64,000 nt of DNA from Streptomyces sp. NBC_01232 (GCF_035989885.1 NZ_CP108518.1:6315001-6379000), one strand, 5' to 3'. Shown: positions 1-9,656, counted from the stretch's first letter. Made by a program: numbers and translations. Notes: a model not told the origin generated them from the letters alone.

Positions 1-598
1 GCAGGTCCACCAGCAGCTCCACGTCCAGGGCGGCGTAGCGCAGCCACGGCTCGGGAAGGGGGCGGGTGGACCAGTCGACGGCGGAGTGGCCCTTCTCGAG
101 CGCGAAGCCGAGCACGCTCTCGACCATCGCGCCGAGTCCGACCCGCGGGAAGCCGGCGAGGCGGCCGGCCAGCTCGGTGTCGAACAGCGAGGTGGGCACC
201 ATGCCTATTTCGCGCAGGCAGGGCAGGTCCTGGGTGGCGGCGTGCAGGATCCATTCGGTGCCGGAAAGGGCTTCGCCCAGTGCGGACAGGTCGGGACAGC
301 CCACCGGATCGATCAGTGCGGAGCCCGCACCCTCGCGGCGCAGCTGCACCAGGTAGGCGCGCTGGCCGTAGCGGTACCCGGAGGCCCGTTCGGCGTCGAC
401 GGCGACGGGGCCGGTGCCCGCGGCGAAGGCCGCGACCACTTCGGCGAGGGCGTCCGCGTCGGCGACCACCGGAGGAATCCCCTCACGGGGCTCCAACAGG
501 GGAGTCGGCAGCCCACCGGGCGGAACAACGACGTCGTCCGGGGGGCCGCCCCCGGTGGTGGTGCGCAGGTCTGCTGCGGGATCTTGGGCGTCGGTCAC
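1..598 (-). CDS. Ribonuclease D family 3'-5' exonuclease (N-terminal part, runs off window)
   Basis: Translation from the GTG at 598 begins MTDAQDPAADLRTT and stays open to the window edge. About 199 residues are visible; the C-terminal HRDC-type region lies outside. The segment VAVDAERASGYRYGQRAYL matches the first exonuclease (ExoI) motif of DEDD-family RNase D, whose acidic residues bind two metal ions. WILHAATQDLPCLREIG and LFDTELAGRLAG supply the later motifs (D of TQDL, D of FDTE), and RYAALDVELLVDL near the edge resembles the final Y/D motif. The family trims 3' ends of structured RNAs, including tRNA precursors, in the cytoplasm. It is transcribed with the response regulator upstream, with a 159-bp gap. 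The start is moderately sure; no strong Shine-Dalgarno is visible. Confidence 0.85.
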   Translation of the reverse strand, partial: MTDAQDPAADLRTTTGGGPPDDVVVPPGGLPTPLLEPREGIPPVVADADALAEVVAAFAAGTGPVAVDAERASGYRYGQRAYLVQLRREGAGSALIDPVGCPDLSALGEALSGTEWILHAATQDLPCLREIGMVPTSLFDTELAGRLAGFPRVGLGAMVESVLGFALEKGHSAVDWSTRPLPEPWLRYAALDVELLVDL

Positions 599-757
599 CG
601 GTCAAGGGTATCCGTGTATACGACGCGCCCGTCGCCGGAACGTTCCGTCGACGGGCGCGAGCGCGGTGCGGGGAGTTTCCCCGGGGTATTCCGGGGGTCT
701 TCCGGGAGGTTCCCCCGGGAGGTTTCCGGGCGGATATCCGGGGGCTCCGGCCCGCGG

Positions 758-1420
758 TCAGTGGATGATCCCGGTACGCAGTGCCACGGCGACCATTCCG
801 GCGCGGTCACCGGTGCCCAGCTTGCGGGCGATCCGGGCGAGGTGGGACTTGACGGTCAGGGCGGACAGGCCCATCGAGACGCCGATGGCCTTGTTGGACT
901 GGCCCTCCGCGACGAGGCGCAGGACCTCGACCTCGCGGCCGGAGAGCTCTCGGTAGCCGCCCGGGTGGCTCGGGGCACCCGGGGGGCGGCGGTGCATACG
1001 GGCGGCTGCAGCGCCGATGGGGGCGGCGCCGGGCCGGGTGGGGAGCCCGATGTTGGTCCGCGTACCGGTGACGACGTAACCCTTCACGCCGCCCGCGAGG
1101 GCGTTGCGCACGGCGCCGATGTCGTCGGCGGCGGACAGGGCCAGGCCGTTGGGCCAGCCGGCGGCCCGGGTCTCGGAGAGCAGGGTGAGACCGGAACCGT
1201 CGGGCAGGTGTACGTCGGCCACGCAGATGTCGCGCGGGCTGCCGACGCGGGGGCGGGCCTCCGCGATGGACGAAGCCTCGATCACGTCACGTACTCCGAG
1301 GGCCCACAGATGACGGGTCACGGTGGAGCGGACGCGCGGGTCGGCCACGACGACCATGGCCGTCGGCTTGTTCGGGCGGTAGGCGACCAGGCTTGCGGGC
1401 TGCTCGAGAAGAACGGACAC
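758..1420 (-). CDS. Orphan NarL/FixJ-type response regulator
   Basis: The 220-residue protein has an N-terminal receiver domain (about residues 20-125) and a C-terminal LuxR-type helix-turn-helix (about 150-215; LSGREVEVLRLVAEG then NKAIGVSMGLSALTVKSHL). The phosphoacceptor is probably the Asp in ADVHLPDGSG, with Ser in LALSAADD and Lys in GVKGYV as conserved switch residues. The usual acidic pair after beta-1 is reduced to one Asp (VVVADPR). No sensor kinase is adjacent, so it is an orphan regulator. The GTG start at 1420 follows AGGAGG at 6-bp spacing. It lies between RNase D and DUF3000, an arrangement familiar near hemE in Streptomyces. Its target genes cannot be read from the sequence. 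Confidence 0.88.
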   Translation of the reverse strand: MSVLLEQPASLVAYRPNKPTAMVVVADPRVRSTVTRHLWALGVRDVIEASSIAEARPRVGSPRDICVADVHLPDGSGLTLLSETRAAGWPNGLALSAADDIGAVRNALAGGVKGYVVTGTRTNIGLPTRPGAAPIGAAAARMHRRPPGAPSHPGGYRELSGREVEVLRLVAEGQSNKAIGVSMGLSALTVKSHLARIARKLGTGDRAGMVAVALRTGIIH

Positions 1421-1552
1421 CTAGGCCTCCTGGGGGAGTGGCGGGACGGCCGGCTCGGGGATGGAAGCCGGTGCGAACCGTACGGATGGTCACCCACTCC
1501 TTCGGCACGTCACCCGCCCGGCTTTAGGGAATGATCACGATTTGGTGAGTAA

Positions 1553-1570
1553 CAATTCGGGCAATTCGGA
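1553..1570. repeat. Short direct repeat upstream of the response regulator
   Basis: Two 8-bp copies of CAATTCGG sit 9 bp apart (1553-1560 and 1562-1569) in the 272-bp gap between the regulator and the DUF3000 gene. This is also the most AT-rich part of the gap. It may be an operator or promoter spacer, but chance cannot be excluded. I see no gene in 1421-1692. Confidence 0.3.
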
Positions 1571-1692
1571 CGCACGATCGATCATCGGTTGATCAGAAGC
1601 CCGCAAGGGACGCCGCCTTTCGACAATCCGCCCAGGTCTTCGATCAGTCGTTCTGCGTCGGCGCCGGTTCCGGCGGCCGTACGGCCCTGCGG

Positions 1693-2349
1693 CTACGGGT
1701 GGTGCGGACCGCGGCGCTGTGGCAGGGAGACCACACCCGTCGCGGTGTCCGTCGGCCCCACCGGCGGCAGCCCTGCGATCTGGCACAGCAGTTCGCACCA
1801 TGCCGACAGGTGCGCCGAGGTGTCCGGCACCCCGCCCACGCCCTCGCGCGGCGTCCAGGACGCCCTGATCTCGATCTGCGTGGCCGGCCGCCGCTCCGCG
1901 AGCCCGCCGAAGTAGTGCGAGCCCGCCATGGTCACGGTGCCGCTCGCCTCCCCGTACGCCAGCCCGCGCGCTTCCAGCGCCCCGGTCAGCCAGGACCAGC
2001 AGACCTCGGGCAGCAGCGGGTCCGCGGCCATTTCCGGCTCCAGCTCCGCCCGCACCAGGGTCACCAGCCGGAAGGTCCCCTGCCAGGCGTCGTGCCCGGC
2101 CGGATCGTGGAGCAGGATGAGCCGGCCGTCGGCCAGATCGTCCTCGCCGTCCACCACCGCGGCCTCCAGCGCATAGGCGTGCGGGGCCAGTCTCTGGGGC
2201 GGTTTCGTGGGGTCGATCTCGATCCCCGGACGCAGCCGGGCCTTCTTCAAGCCGTCGACCGCCCGCCGGAACGGGAGCGGGACGGAGCTCTCCTTCGCGC
2301 TGTCCATACCCTCGGCGCCATCTGAAAATCGTCCCTGAGCCGCAGCCAT
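1693..2349 (-). CDS. DUF3000 family protein
   Basis: The 218-residue soluble protein from the ATG at 2349 begins [20 protein letters not shown]. The body ([58 protein letters not shown]) reads like the actinobacterial DUF3000 family, which is found beside hemE in streptomycetes. No catalytic motif, signal peptide or membrane segment is visible, and the function is unknown. It diverges from hemE with 91 bp between the two starts. An internal ATG at 2307 is an alternative start, but its GAGGG is only 1 bp away, so 2349 is preferred. Family placement is from memory of the conserved neighbourhood and sequence style. Confidence 0.75.
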   Translation of the reverse strand: MAAAQGRFSDGAEGMDSAKESSVPLPFRRAVDGLKKARLRPGIEIDPTKPPQRLAPHAYALEAAVVDGEDDLADGRLILLHDPAGHDAWQGTFRLVTLVRAELEPEMAADPLLPEVCWSWLTGALEARGLAYGEASGTVTMAGSHYFGGLAERRPATQIEIRASWTPREGVGGVPDTSAHLSAWCELLCQIAGLPPVGPTDTATGVVSLPQRRGPHHP

Positions 2350-2440
2350 GCGGGGAAGACTAGGCGGAACGGGCGCCCGTGCGGTGCAGGGACACCCTCG
2401 CCGGGGTGGACACTTCTTCATACGTGCGAAGATTTGGGTC

Positions 2441-3505
2441 GTGAGTGCCAACACCCGCCCCACGGGCCAGCCGAGTCAGACGTACGATTCCGCCTTCCTG
2501 AAGGCGTGCCGGCGGGAGCCGGTGCCGCACACCCCGGTGTGGTTCATGCGGCAGGCGGGGCGCTCGCTCCCGGAGTACCGCAAGCTGCGCGAGGGCACGC
2601 AGATGCTCGAGTCCTGCATGCGCCCCGACCTGGTCACCGAGATCACGCTGCAGCCGGTGCGCCGCCACAAGGTCGACGCGGCGATCTTCTTCTCCGACAT
2701 CGTGGTCCCGCTCAAGGCCATCGGCGTCGACCTGGACATCAAGCCGGGCATCGGCCCGGTCGTCGCCCAGCCGATCCGCCGCCGCGAGGACCTCGCACAG
2801 CTGCGCGACCTCACCCCGGAGGACGTCTCGTACGTCACCGAGGCGATCGGCATGCTCACGAGTGAACTGGGCTCCACTCCGTTGATCGGATTCGCGGGCG
2901 CACCCTTCACCCTCGCGAGCTACCTCGTCGAGGGCGGCCCCTCGAAGAACCACGAGCACACCAAGGCCCTCATGTACGGGGACCCGCAGCTGTGGGCCGA
3001 CCTCCTGGACCGCCTCGCGGAGATCACCTCCGCCTTCCTGAAGGTCCAGATCGAGGCCGGCGCCTCCGCCGTCCAGCTCTTCGACTCCTGGGTCGGCGCG
3101 CTCGCCCCGGCGGACTACCGCCGCTCGGTGATGCCCGCGTCCGCGAAGGTGCTGGAGTCCGTCGCCTCCTACGGAGTCCCGCGGATCCACTTCGGCGTGG
3201 GCACGGGCGAGCTCCTCGGCCTCATGGGCGAGGCCGGCGCCGACGTCATGGGTGTCGACTACCGGGTCTCGCTGGACGAGGCCGTACGCCGGGTCGGCCC
3301 GGGCAAGGCGCTCCAGGGCAACCTGGACCCCGCCGTGCTCTTCTCCACCCCTGAGGCCGTCGAGGCCAAGACGGACGAGGTCCTCGCAGCCGCCGCCGGC
3401 CTGGAGGGCCACGTCTTCAACCTGGGCCACGGCGTCCTCCCGACGACCGACCCCGACGCGCTGACCCGCCTGGTGGACTACGTCCACACCCGCACCGCGC
3501 GCTGA
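2441..3505 (+). CDS. hemE: Uroporphyrinogen decarboxylase
   Basis: This 354-residue enzyme converts uroporphyrinogen III to coproporphyrinogen III in haem synthesis. It carries the family hallmarks: [19 protein letters not shown] near the N-terminus (the Arg residues bind substrate carboxylates), [15 protein letters not shown] (including the essential Asp), [17 protein letters not shown], and a C-terminal [14 protein letters not shown]. Length and motif order are full. GTG 2441 is chosen because the conserved sequence begins directly after it ([20 protein letters not shown]). The longer frame upstream would run over the DUF3000 promoter. A perfect hairpin follows the stop. hemY and hemQ lie 4-5 kb downstream on the same strand but are separated by unrelated genes. 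Confidence 0.97.
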   Translation: MSANTRPTGQPSQTYDSAFLKACRREPVPHTPVWFMRQAGRSLPEYRKLREGTQMLESCMRPDLVTEITLQPVRRHKVDAAIFFSDIVVPLKAIGVDLDIKPGIGPVVAQPIRRREDLAQLRDLTPEDVSYVTEAIGMLTSELGSTPLIGFAGAPFTLASYLVEGGPSKNHEHTKALMYGDPQLWADLLDRLAEITSAFLKVQIEAGASAVQLFDSWVGALAPADYRRSVMPASAKVLESVASYGVPRIHFGVGTGELLGLMGEAGADVMGVDYRVSLDEAVRRVGPGKALQGNLDPAVLFSTPEAVEAKTDEVLAAAAGLEGHVFNLGHGVLPTTDPDALTRLVDYVHTRTAR

Positions 3506-3509
3506 GCCC

Positions 3510-3543
3510 GCCGCCCCGTTCCGGGAACCCGGAACGGGGCGGC
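3510..3543 (+). terminator. Rho-independent-like hairpin after hemE
   Basis: An inverted repeat starts 5 bp after the hemE stop: 3511-3525 pairs perfectly with 3528-3542 around a 2-nt centre (AA), with one further G-C pair outside. There is no U-tract, which is common in Streptomyces. It separates hemE from the SGNH hydrolase gene at 3592. Confidence 0.8.
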
Positions 3544-3591
3544 CCGGTAATGCCGTGGCGTACGGGGGGACCCCGTGGGCAGGGTGTGTGC

Positions 3592-4779
3592 ATGAGCCAT
3601 CAATCCGACCGGATCACCACGCCCATCACCCCGGACCTCCTGCGCGGGGCCCTGGACCTGGAGCGCACCGAGCACGGGCTGCTGCCGCACCGGCTGCCCG
3701 CCCGGGCCCGGGCCCAGTTCACCGAGGGCGACCTGTCCACGGTCGAGACGCAGCCCTCCGGCGTACGGCTGGCGTTCCGCACCCGGGCCACCGTCATCGA
3801 GCTGGACGCGCTCCGCACGAAGATGGCCTACGACGGGGCCCCGCCCCGGCCCGACGGGCTGTACGACCTGCTGATCGACGGCCTGCCGGCCGGGCAGGCC
3901 GGTGTCGGCGGCGGCAACGTCCTCCAGGTGGACATGGCCACCGGCGCCGTGCGCCCCCGGTCCGGCCCGCCCGGAACCGTACGGTTCGCCGGCCTCCCTG
4001 GCCGTGCCAAGGACGTCGAGATCTGGCTGCCGCACAACGAGACCACCCAGCTGATCGCCCTGCGCACGGACTCTCCCGTCGAGCCGCTGCCCGACACCGG
4101 CCGCCGCAGGTGGCTGCACCACGGCAGCTCGATCAGCCACGGCTCCGACGCCGCGAGCCCCAGCACCACCTGGCCCGCGCTGGCCGCCGCCCTCGGCGGT
4201 GTGGAGCTGACGAACCTGGGCCTGAGCGGCAACGCGCTGCTCGACCCGTTCACCGCCCGCGCCCTGCGCGACACCCCCGCGGACCTGATCAGCGTCAAGA
4301 TCGGCATCAACCTCGTCAACCGCGACCTGATGCGCCTGCGCGCCTTCGGCCCCGCCGTGCACGGCTTCCTCGACACCGTGCGCGAGGGCCACCCCACCGT
4401 CCCGCTCCTGGTCGTCTCACCGATCCTGTGCCCCATGCACGAGGACACCCCCGGCCCCAGCGCACCGGATTTCGGCGAGCTCGCCGAGGGACGGCTGCGG
4501 TTCCGGGCCGCGGGCGACCCCGCCGAACGTGCCTTCGGCAAGCTGACCCTGAACGTCATCCGGGACGAGCTGGCCCGGATCGTGCGCCTGCGCGCCGCCG
4601 ACGACCCGAACCTGCGCCTCCTCGACGGTCGCGCCCTCTACGGCGAGCCTGACGCGGCGGACCTGCCGCTGCCCGACGGACTCCACCCGGACGCGGCCGC
4701 GCACCGCCGCATGGGCGAAAGGTTCGCGGCCCTCGCCTTCGCCGCGGACGGCCCGTTCGCGGCGCAAGACACTCCCTAG
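3592..4779 (+). CDS. SGNH/GDSL-type hydrolase
   Basis: The 395-residue protein has an N-terminal beta-rich domain (about 1-170) and a C-terminal SGNH hydrolase domain. The catalytic region reads HHGSSISHGSDA (nucleophile Ser in block I), then GLSGNALLD (Gly block), SVKIGINLVN (Asn block) and LPDGLHPDAAAHRRMGERF (Asp/His block). These enzymes hydrolyse esters of lipids or carbohydrates; the substrate here is unknown. No signal peptide is visible, so it is probably cytoplasmic. The ATG at 3592 follows AGGG at 7-bp spacing. Its TAG stop shares a CTAG palindrome with the stop of the convergent flavoprotein gene. Confidence 0.88.
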   Translation: MSHQSDRITTPITPDLLRGALDLERTEHGLLPHRLPARARAQFTEGDLSTVETQPSGVRLAFRTRATVIELDALRTKMAYDGAPPRPDGLYDLLIDGLPAGQAGVGGGNVLQVDMATGAVRPRSGPPGTVRFAGLPGRAKDVEIWLPHNETTQLIALRTDSPVEPLPDTGRRRWLHHGSSISHGSDAASPSTTWPALAAALGGVELTNLGLSGNALLDPFTARALRDTPADLISVKIGINLVNRDLMRLRAFGPAVHGFLDTVREGHPTVPLLVVSPILCPMHEDTPGPSAPDFGELAEGRLRFRAAGDPAERAFGKLTLNVIRDELARIVRLRAADDPNLRLLDGRALYGEPDAADLPLPDGLHPDAAAHRRMGERFAALAFAADGPFAAQDTP

Positions 4780-6155
4780 ACCGCCGAGCGGACCGCGGAG
4801 ACCGCCTTGCGGGCCGCCACCAGGACCGGGTCCCAGACCGGGGAGAACGGCGGGGCGTAGCCCAGGTCCAGGGACACCACCTGGTCCACGGTCATGCCCG
4901 CCGTGAGGGCCACCGCCGCGATGTCCACCCGCTTCGCGGCGCCCGCGCCGCCGACGATCTGGACCCCGAGGAGGCGGCCCGTGCGGCGTTCCGCGATCAT
5001 CTTCACCGTCATCTCCGCCGCGCCCGGGTAGTAGCCCGCCGTGTTGGTGGAGGTGATGGTGGCCGTCACGAACCGCAGGCCCGCCTCCAGCGCGTCCCGC
5101 TCGCGCAGCCCCGTACGGGCGATCTCCAGGTCGCAGACCTTGCTGACCGCGGTACCGACCACCCCGGGGAAGGTCGCGTAGCCGCCGCCCGCGCCCGAGC
5201 CGATGACCTGGCCGTGCTTGTTGGCGTGGGTGCCCAGCGGGATGTGCCGGGTGCGGCCCGCGACCAGGTCCAGGACCTCCACGCAGTCGCCGCCCGACCA
5301 GATGTTCTCGTGGCCCCGGACGCGCATCGACAGGTCCGTGAGGATGCCGCCCGAGGTGCCGAGCGGGAGGCCGGCCGCGCGGGCCAGCGCGGTGCGCGGC
5401 TCCACGCCGATGCCGAGGACGACCACGTCCGCCTCGTACTCCTCGCCCGCCGACGTGGCCACCGCACGGGCCCGGCCCTCCTCGTCGGTGAGGATCTTCG
5501 TCACCTCGGCGCGGGAGACCGTACGGATCCCCATGCGGTTCATCGCGCTGTGCACCAGGCCGCCCATGTCCGGGTCCAGGGTGGCCATCGGCTGCTCGCC
5601 CCGGTGCAGGACGGTGACCTCGAAGCCCCGCGCCACCAGGGCCTCCGCCATCTCCACGCCGATGTACCCCGCGCCGACCACGACCGCCCGGCGTCCCTCG
5701 GTGCGCCGCAGGGTGTCCATCAGGCGCTGGCCGTCGTCCAGGCTCTGGATGCCGTGGACCCCGTGCGCGCCGATCCCGGGGAGCCGGGGCCGCACGGGGC
5801 GGGCGCCCGTCGCCAGGACGAGCTTGTCGTAGCCCGTCCAGGATTCGGATCCGGTGTCCAGATCGCGGGCACGCACCCGGGATCCGGGGAGGTCGAGCTC
5901 CACGACTTCCGTGCGAGTGCGCAGATCGATGTCCCGGGCGCGGTGCTCCTCGGGTGTGCGGGCGATCAGGTCGTCGCGCCCGGCGACCTGCCCGCCGACC
6001 CAGTACGGGATCCCGCAGGCGGAGTAGGAGCTGAAACGGCCGCGCTCGAAGGCGACGATCTCCAGCTCCGCCGGGCCCTTCAGCCTGCGGGCCTGTGACG
6101 CGGCGGACATCCCCGCCGCGTCACCGCCGACCACCACCAGTCGTTCCGTCGCCAT
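4776..6155 (-). CDS. FAD-dependent oxidoreductase, CoA-disulfide reductase / NADH oxidase-like
   Basis: The 459-residue flavoprotein begins ATERLVVVGGDAAGMSAA, an FAD-binding Rossmann motif. SSYSACGIPYWVGG contains the active-site Cys typical of CoA-disulfide reductases and Nox/Npx peroxidases. A second Rossmann fold (AVVVGAGYIGVEMAEALV) binds NAD(P)H, and NIWSGGDCVEV is the second FAD motif. A C-terminal dimerisation domain follows (AGYYPGAAEMTVKMIAE). It probably uses NAD(P)H to reduce a low-molecular-weight disulfide or oxygen in the cytoplasm. The exact substrate cannot be called; mycothiol-related or CoA disulfides are options. A long open frame continues upstream to 8936, but that is a GC-driven artefact across hemY on the other strand. 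Confidence 0.9.
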   Translation of the reverse strand: MATERLVVVGGDAAGMSAASQARRLKGPAELEIVAFERGRFSSYSACGIPYWVGGQVAGRDDLIARTPEEHRARDIDLRTRTEVVELDLPGSRVRARDLDTGSESWTGYDKLVLATGARPVRPRLPGIGAHGVHGIQSLDDGQRLMDTLRRTEGRRAVVVGAGYIGVEMAEALVARGFEVTVLHRGEQPMATLDPDMGGLVHSAMNRMGIRTVSRAEVTKILTDEEGRARAVATSAGEEYEADVVVLGIGVEPRTALARAAGLPLGTSGGILTDLSMRVRGHENIWSGGDCVEVLDLVAGRTRHIPLGTHANKHGQVIGSGAGGGYATFPGVVGTAVSKVCDLEIARTGLRERDALEAGLRFVTATITSTNTAGYYPGAAEMTVKMIAERRTGRLLGVQIVGGAGAAKRVDIAAVALTAGMTVDQVVSLDLGYAPPFSPVWDPVLVAARKAVSAVRSAV

Positions 6156-6214
6156 CGTCCGTACCGCCCCTTCACCACCGTTGGATGGTGAACACGCTAC
6201 GGCCGAACGGGCGT

Positions 6215-7231
6215 TCAGTCCTGTACGTCGGCCTCGGTGTCCGGAGCCGTCCGCGCCGCCGGCACGGTCACCCGCTCCGGGACCGGGACCGGGGCCGGCT
6301 TCGGCGCCGCCGGCCGCCACCGCCGGTACAGCCGGACCAGCAGCGCCACCGCAGCGGCCGCCAGGGCGAACGGCAGTACCGCGCCCACTGCCACCGTCAG
6401 GTAGCGCACGACCTTGGTGAAGACGTCCCAGCCGCCGCCCAGGGCCCCCAGGAAGGTGGGCTCCTTCTTCTTCTCCTTCTTCTCCGCCTCCGGCTTCGCG
6501 GCCGGCTCGGTGACCTCCAGTGTGATCGTGCCCAGCGAGGTCTTGTCCTTCAGCGCCGTCTGCTGCGCCAGCAGCGACTCCAGGTCGGACTGGCGGCGGG
6601 ACAGCTCGCTCTCCAGCATCACCACCTCGCTCAGGGCCGAGGCCTTGCCCATCATCTCGCGCACCCGTGCCACGCTGGCCTGCTGCGAAGCGACGCGGCT
6701 GCCGATGTCGGCGACCTTCTCGGTGACGTCCTGCGCGTCGACCTTGCGGTGCAGGAGCTTCCCGCTCCCCTCCATCGAGCCGAGTACCGCGTCGTAGTGC
6801 TCGCCCGGCACCCGCAGGGTCACCGTCGAGGTCATCCGGCCGTCCTCGCCGCGCTTGGTCGACTCGTTGCCGACGTAGCCGCCCGCTCCGTCGGCGGCCG
6901 TGCGGGCCGCGGCGAGCGTCTTCTGCACATCCGTCGTCTCGATGCCGAGGGTCGCCGTACGGATGACGTTCGGGCGGACCACGACCGGCGGCGCGTTCTT
7001 GTCGGCAGGGGCCCCGGAGGCGTTCGCGGAGCCCGCGGCGCCCGCGGACCCGGCCGGCGCCGGGGCCGCCGCGGCGCCCTCGGGGGCCTTTCCGTCGGCG
7101 GCGGGCGCCACCGCCGCCTTGTCCTGTGCGGATCCCTGGCCGCTCGCGCCGCAGCCGGTGAGCACGAGCGCCCCGGCCAGCGAGAGGGCGGCCAGGGCCG
7201 CCGCGGAACGGTGTCTGTCGAAACTGCGCAT
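6215..7231 (-). CDS. DUF4349 lipoprotein with C-terminal membrane anchor
   Basis: The 338-residue protein starts MRSFDRHRSAAALAALSLAG with lipobox LTGC, so it is a predicted lipoprotein. An Ala/Gly/Pro-rich linker (about 30-80) precedes the DUF4349 core (VIRTATLGIETTDVQKTLA; TSTVTLRVPGEHYDAVLGSM). Next comes a predicted coiled coil (ARVREMMGKASALSEVVMLE; SELSRRQSDLESLLAQQTAL). A Lys/Glu patch (KPEAEKKEKKKEP) precedes one transmembrane helix (about 285-310) and a short basic tail. It probably spans the envelope; the function is unknown. The ATG at 7231 has GGGGG about 7 bp upstream. It is divergent from hemY, 139 bp apart. Confidence 0.85.
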   Translation of the reverse strand: MRSFDRHRSAAALAALSLAGALVLTGCGASGQGSAQDKAAVAPAADGKAPEGAAAAPAPAGSAGAAGSANASGAPADKNAPPVVVRPNVIRTATLGIETTDVQKTLAAARTAADGAGGYVGNESTKRGEDGRMTSTVTLRVPGEHYDAVLGSMEGSGKLLHRKVDAQDVTEKVADIGSRVASQQASVARVREMMGKASALSEVVMLESELSRRQSDLESLLAQQTALKDKTSLGTITLEVTEPAAKPEAEKKEKKKEPTFLGALGGGWDVFTKVVRYLTVAVGAVLPFALAAAAVALLVRLYRRWRPAAPKPAPVPVPERVTVPAARTAPDTEADVQD

Positions 7232-7370
7232 CGCTGTAAACCCCCGAGGATCGGCTGGTGTTGCCGTTTCGACGTACAGAGTCCCGTCGCAGGTTTCGAA
7301 TCCACGGTCCCGGGCCGATCCCGATGCGGTCACGGTCCGGCCTCGGAGATCGATCTGAGACGATGTGTCC

Positions 7371-8870
7371 ATGCACGAAGCGGACATGCGTACGGACCGG
7401 CCGGCCGGTGCCCCCGGATCCACCGGCTCCCGGGGGCACGCCGTCGTCATCGGCGGCGGCATCGCGGGCCTCGCGGCCGCGCACCGGCTGCTCGCCGAAG
7501 GCCTCCGCGTCACCCTGCTGGAGGCCGGACCGCGCCTCGGCGGCAAGCTGTACGCCGGTGAGCTCGCCGGTGCCCGCGTCGACCTCGGCGCCGAATCCAT
7601 GCTCGCGCGCCGCCCCGAAGCCGTGGCCCTGGCCCGCGCCGTGGGCCTCGGCGACGCCGTGCAGCCGCCCGCCACCGCCACCGCCCACCTGTGGACCCGC
7701 GGCGCGCTGCGGCCGATGCCGCGCGGCCACGTGATGGGCGTCCCCGGCGACCTGGGACCGCTCGCCGCCTCCGGCGTGCTCTCCGCCGAGGGACTGGCCC
7801 GCATCGAGGCCGAACGGACGCTGGCGCCCACCGAGATCGGCGAGGACGTCGCCGTCGGCGAGTACGTCGCGGCCCGCCTCGGCCGTGAGGTCGTCGACCG
7901 GCTGGTGGAACCACTGCTCGGCGGGGTCTACGCCGGCGACGCCTACCGGATCTCCATGCGGGCCGCCGTGCCCCAGCTCTTCGAGGCCGCCCGCACGCAC
8001 GCACTCCTGGGCGACGGCGTACGGGAACTGCAGCGCCGGGCGGAGGCGGCGCCCCAGCAGGCCGGCCCGGTCTTCGCCGGCATCGACGGCGGCATCGGAC
8101 GGCTCCCGCTCGCCGTGGCCGAGGCCTGCCGGGCGGCCGGGGCCCGGCTCGTCACCGATACGCCCGTCCGCGAGGTGGCCCGCACGCCCGACGGCTGGCG
8201 GGTGGTGGCCGGCGCCGAGGTCATCGAGGCCGACGCCGTGATCCTGGCCACCCCGGCCGGGGCCGCCGCGCGCCTGCTGGACGGTCTCGCGCCGGCCGCG
8301 GCCGCCGAGCTGCGCGGGGTCGAGTACGCCTCCATGGCCCTCATCACGATGGCCTTCCGCCGCACCGACCTGCCGGAGGCCGTCTCCGGCGGCGGCGCCA
8401 GCGGGTTCCTCGTACCGCCCGTCGACGGCCGGACCATCAAGGCCTCCACGTTCTCCAGCAACAAGTGGGCCTGGGCCGGGGCGGATCCGGAGCTCTTCCT
8501 GCTGCGCACCTCGGTGGGCCGCTACGCCGACGAGAGCGACCTGCGGCGCGAGGACGGCGAGCTCGTCGACATCTCCCTCGCCGACCTCGGCGAGGCCGTG
8601 GGCCTGGCCGCCCGGCCCGTCGCCTCCACCGTCACCCGCTGGGACGGCGGACTGCCCCAGTACCCCGTCGGCCACCTCGACCGCGTCGCCCGGATCCGCG
8701 GCGCCGTCGCGGCCCTGCCGGGCCTCGCGGTGTGCGGCGCGGTCTACGACGGCGTGGGCATTCCGGCCTGCATCGCGAGCGCGGGCAGGGCCGCGGACGC
8801 GGTGATCGCCGGGCTCGGTGCGCGTACGGCACCCCTGGCACCGACCACTGATCAGCGCACGGGACAATAG
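7371..8870 (+). CDS. hemY: Protoporphyrinogen/coproporphyrinogen oxidase, HemY/CgoX type
   Basis: The roughly 500-residue FAD enzyme has an N-terminal dinucleotide-binding motif ([18 protein letters not shown]) followed by [11 protein letters not shown] and [16 protein letters not shown], both typical of HemY. The C-terminus holds [20 protein letters not shown], the second FAD-contact motif. In Gram-positive bacteria this family oxidises coproporphyrinogen III to coproporphyrin III, so the common name protoporphyrinogen oxidase (HemG/HemY) is partly historical. The adjacent hemQ supports the coproporphyrin-dependent route. ATG 7371 has GAGA about 10 bp upstream; an in-frame GTG at 7365 is the alternative. 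hemQ starts only 4 bp after the stop, so the two are co-transcribed. Confidence 0.95.
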   Translation: MHEADMRTDRPAGAPGSTGSRGHAVVIGGGIAGLAAAHRLLAEGLRVTLLEAGPRLGGKLYAGELAGARVDLGAESMLARRPEAVALARAVGLGDAVQPPATATAHLWTRGALRPMPRGHVMGVPGDLGPLAASGVLSAEGLARIEAERTLAPTEIGEDVAVGEYVAARLGREVVDRLVEPLLGGVYAGDAYRISMRAAVPQLFEAARTHALLGDGVRELQRRAEAAPQQAGPVFAGIDGGIGRLPLAVAEACRAAGARLVTDTPVREVARTPDGWRVVAGAEVIEADAVILATPAGAAARLLDGLAPAAAAELRGVEYASMALITMAFRRTDLPEAVSGGGASGFLVPPVDGRTIKASTFSSNKWAWAGADPELFLLRTSVGRYADESDLRREDGELVDISLADLGEAVGLAARPVASTVTRWDGGLPQYPVGHLDRVARIRGAVAALPGLAVCGAVYDGVGIPACIASAGRAADAVIAGLGARTAPLAPTTDQRTGQ

Positions 8871-8874
8871 GCAC

Positions 8875-9597
8875 ATGACTGCACCAGAGAAGATTCCCAA
8901 TGCGGGGAAGAAGGCGAAGGACCTCAACGAGGTCATCCGCTACACCCTGTGGTCCGTCTTCAAACTGAAGGACGTTCTCCCCAGTCTTGACGCTGACCGT
9001 ACCGGCTACGCCGACGAGGTCCAGGAGCTCTTCGACCAGCTGGGCGCCAAGGACATCACCGTCCGCGGCACCTACGACGTCTCCGGCCTGCGCGCCGACG
9101 CCGACGTCATGATCTGGTGGCACGCCGAGACGGCGGACGAGCTGCAGAGCGCCTACAACCTGTTCCGCCGCACCAAGCTGGGCCGCGCGCTGGAGCCGGT
9201 GTGGTCGAACATGGCCCTGCACCGCCCGGCCGAGTTCAACAAGTCGCACATTCCGGCCTTCCTGGCCGACGAGGTCGCGCGCGACTACGTCAGCGTGTAC
9301 CCCTTCGTGCGCAGTTACGACTGGTACCTGCTGCCCGACGAGGACCGTCGCCGTATGCTCGCCGACCACGGCAAGATGGCACGCGGCTACCCCGACGTGC
9401 GCGCCAACACCGTCGCCTCGTTCTCGCTGGGCGACTACGAGTGGATGCTGGCCTTCGAGGCGGACGAGCTGTACCGCATCGTCGACCTCATGCGTCACCT
9501 GCGTGCCTCCGAGGCGCGTATGCACGTCCGTGAAGAGGTGCCCTTCTACACCGGGCGCCGCAAGTCCGTCGCCGATCTGGTGGCCGGGCTCGCCTGA
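8875..9597 (+). CDS. hemQ: Coproheme decarboxylase (chlorite-dismutase-like)
   Basis: The 240-residue protein of the chlorite dismutase superfamily uses peroxide to decarboxylate coproheme to haem b, the last step of the coproporphyrin-dependent pathway. [13 protein letters not shown] opens the first ferredoxin-like domain. [13 protein letters not shown] contains the Tyr that acts as the radical-forming residue in actinobacterial HemQ, and [20 protein letters not shown] carries the probable proximal His. [16 protein letters not shown] and [13 protein letters not shown] match the conserved C-terminal part. The start ATG 8875 lies 4 bp after hemY. No signal peptide; cytoplasmic. The ferrochelatase gene of the pathway is not in this window. 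Confidence 0.96.
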   Translation: MTAPEKIPNAGKKAKDLNEVIRYTLWSVFKLKDVLPSLDADRTGYADEVQELFDQLGAKDITVRGTYDVSGLRADADVMIWWHAETADELQSAYNLFRRTKLGRALEPVWSNMALHRPAEFNKSHIPAFLADEVARDYVSVYPFVRSYDWYLLPDEDRRRMLADHGKMARGYPDVRANTVASFSLGDYEWMLAFEADELYRIVDLMRHLRASEARMHVREEVPFYTGRRKSVADLVAGLA

Positions 9598-9617
9598 TAC
9601 CTCCCCTGGGGGGAAGG

Positions 9618-9656
9618 ACCGGAGGACGACCACACCGTCAGGTGAGTTCCTCCGGT
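9618..9656 (+). terminator. Weak hairpin after hemQ
   Basis: A 9-bp inverted repeat (ACCGGAGGA at 9618-9626 against TCCTCCGGT at 9648-9656) surrounds a 21-nt loop in the 134-bp gap between hemQ and the convergent peptidase gene. The loop is long and there is no U-tract. It is the only terminator candidate I see here. Confidence 0.35.

Noticed and set aside
1535..1801. 88-codon minus frame upstream of the response regulator
   Set aside because: Arg/Pro-rich, overlaps the DUF3000 end, no ribosome site and no recognisable motif.
4776..8936. 1386-codon open frame on the minus strand
   Set aside because: Only the last 459 codons read as a protein; the rest is antisense to hemY and the DUF4349 gene and is GC-driven.
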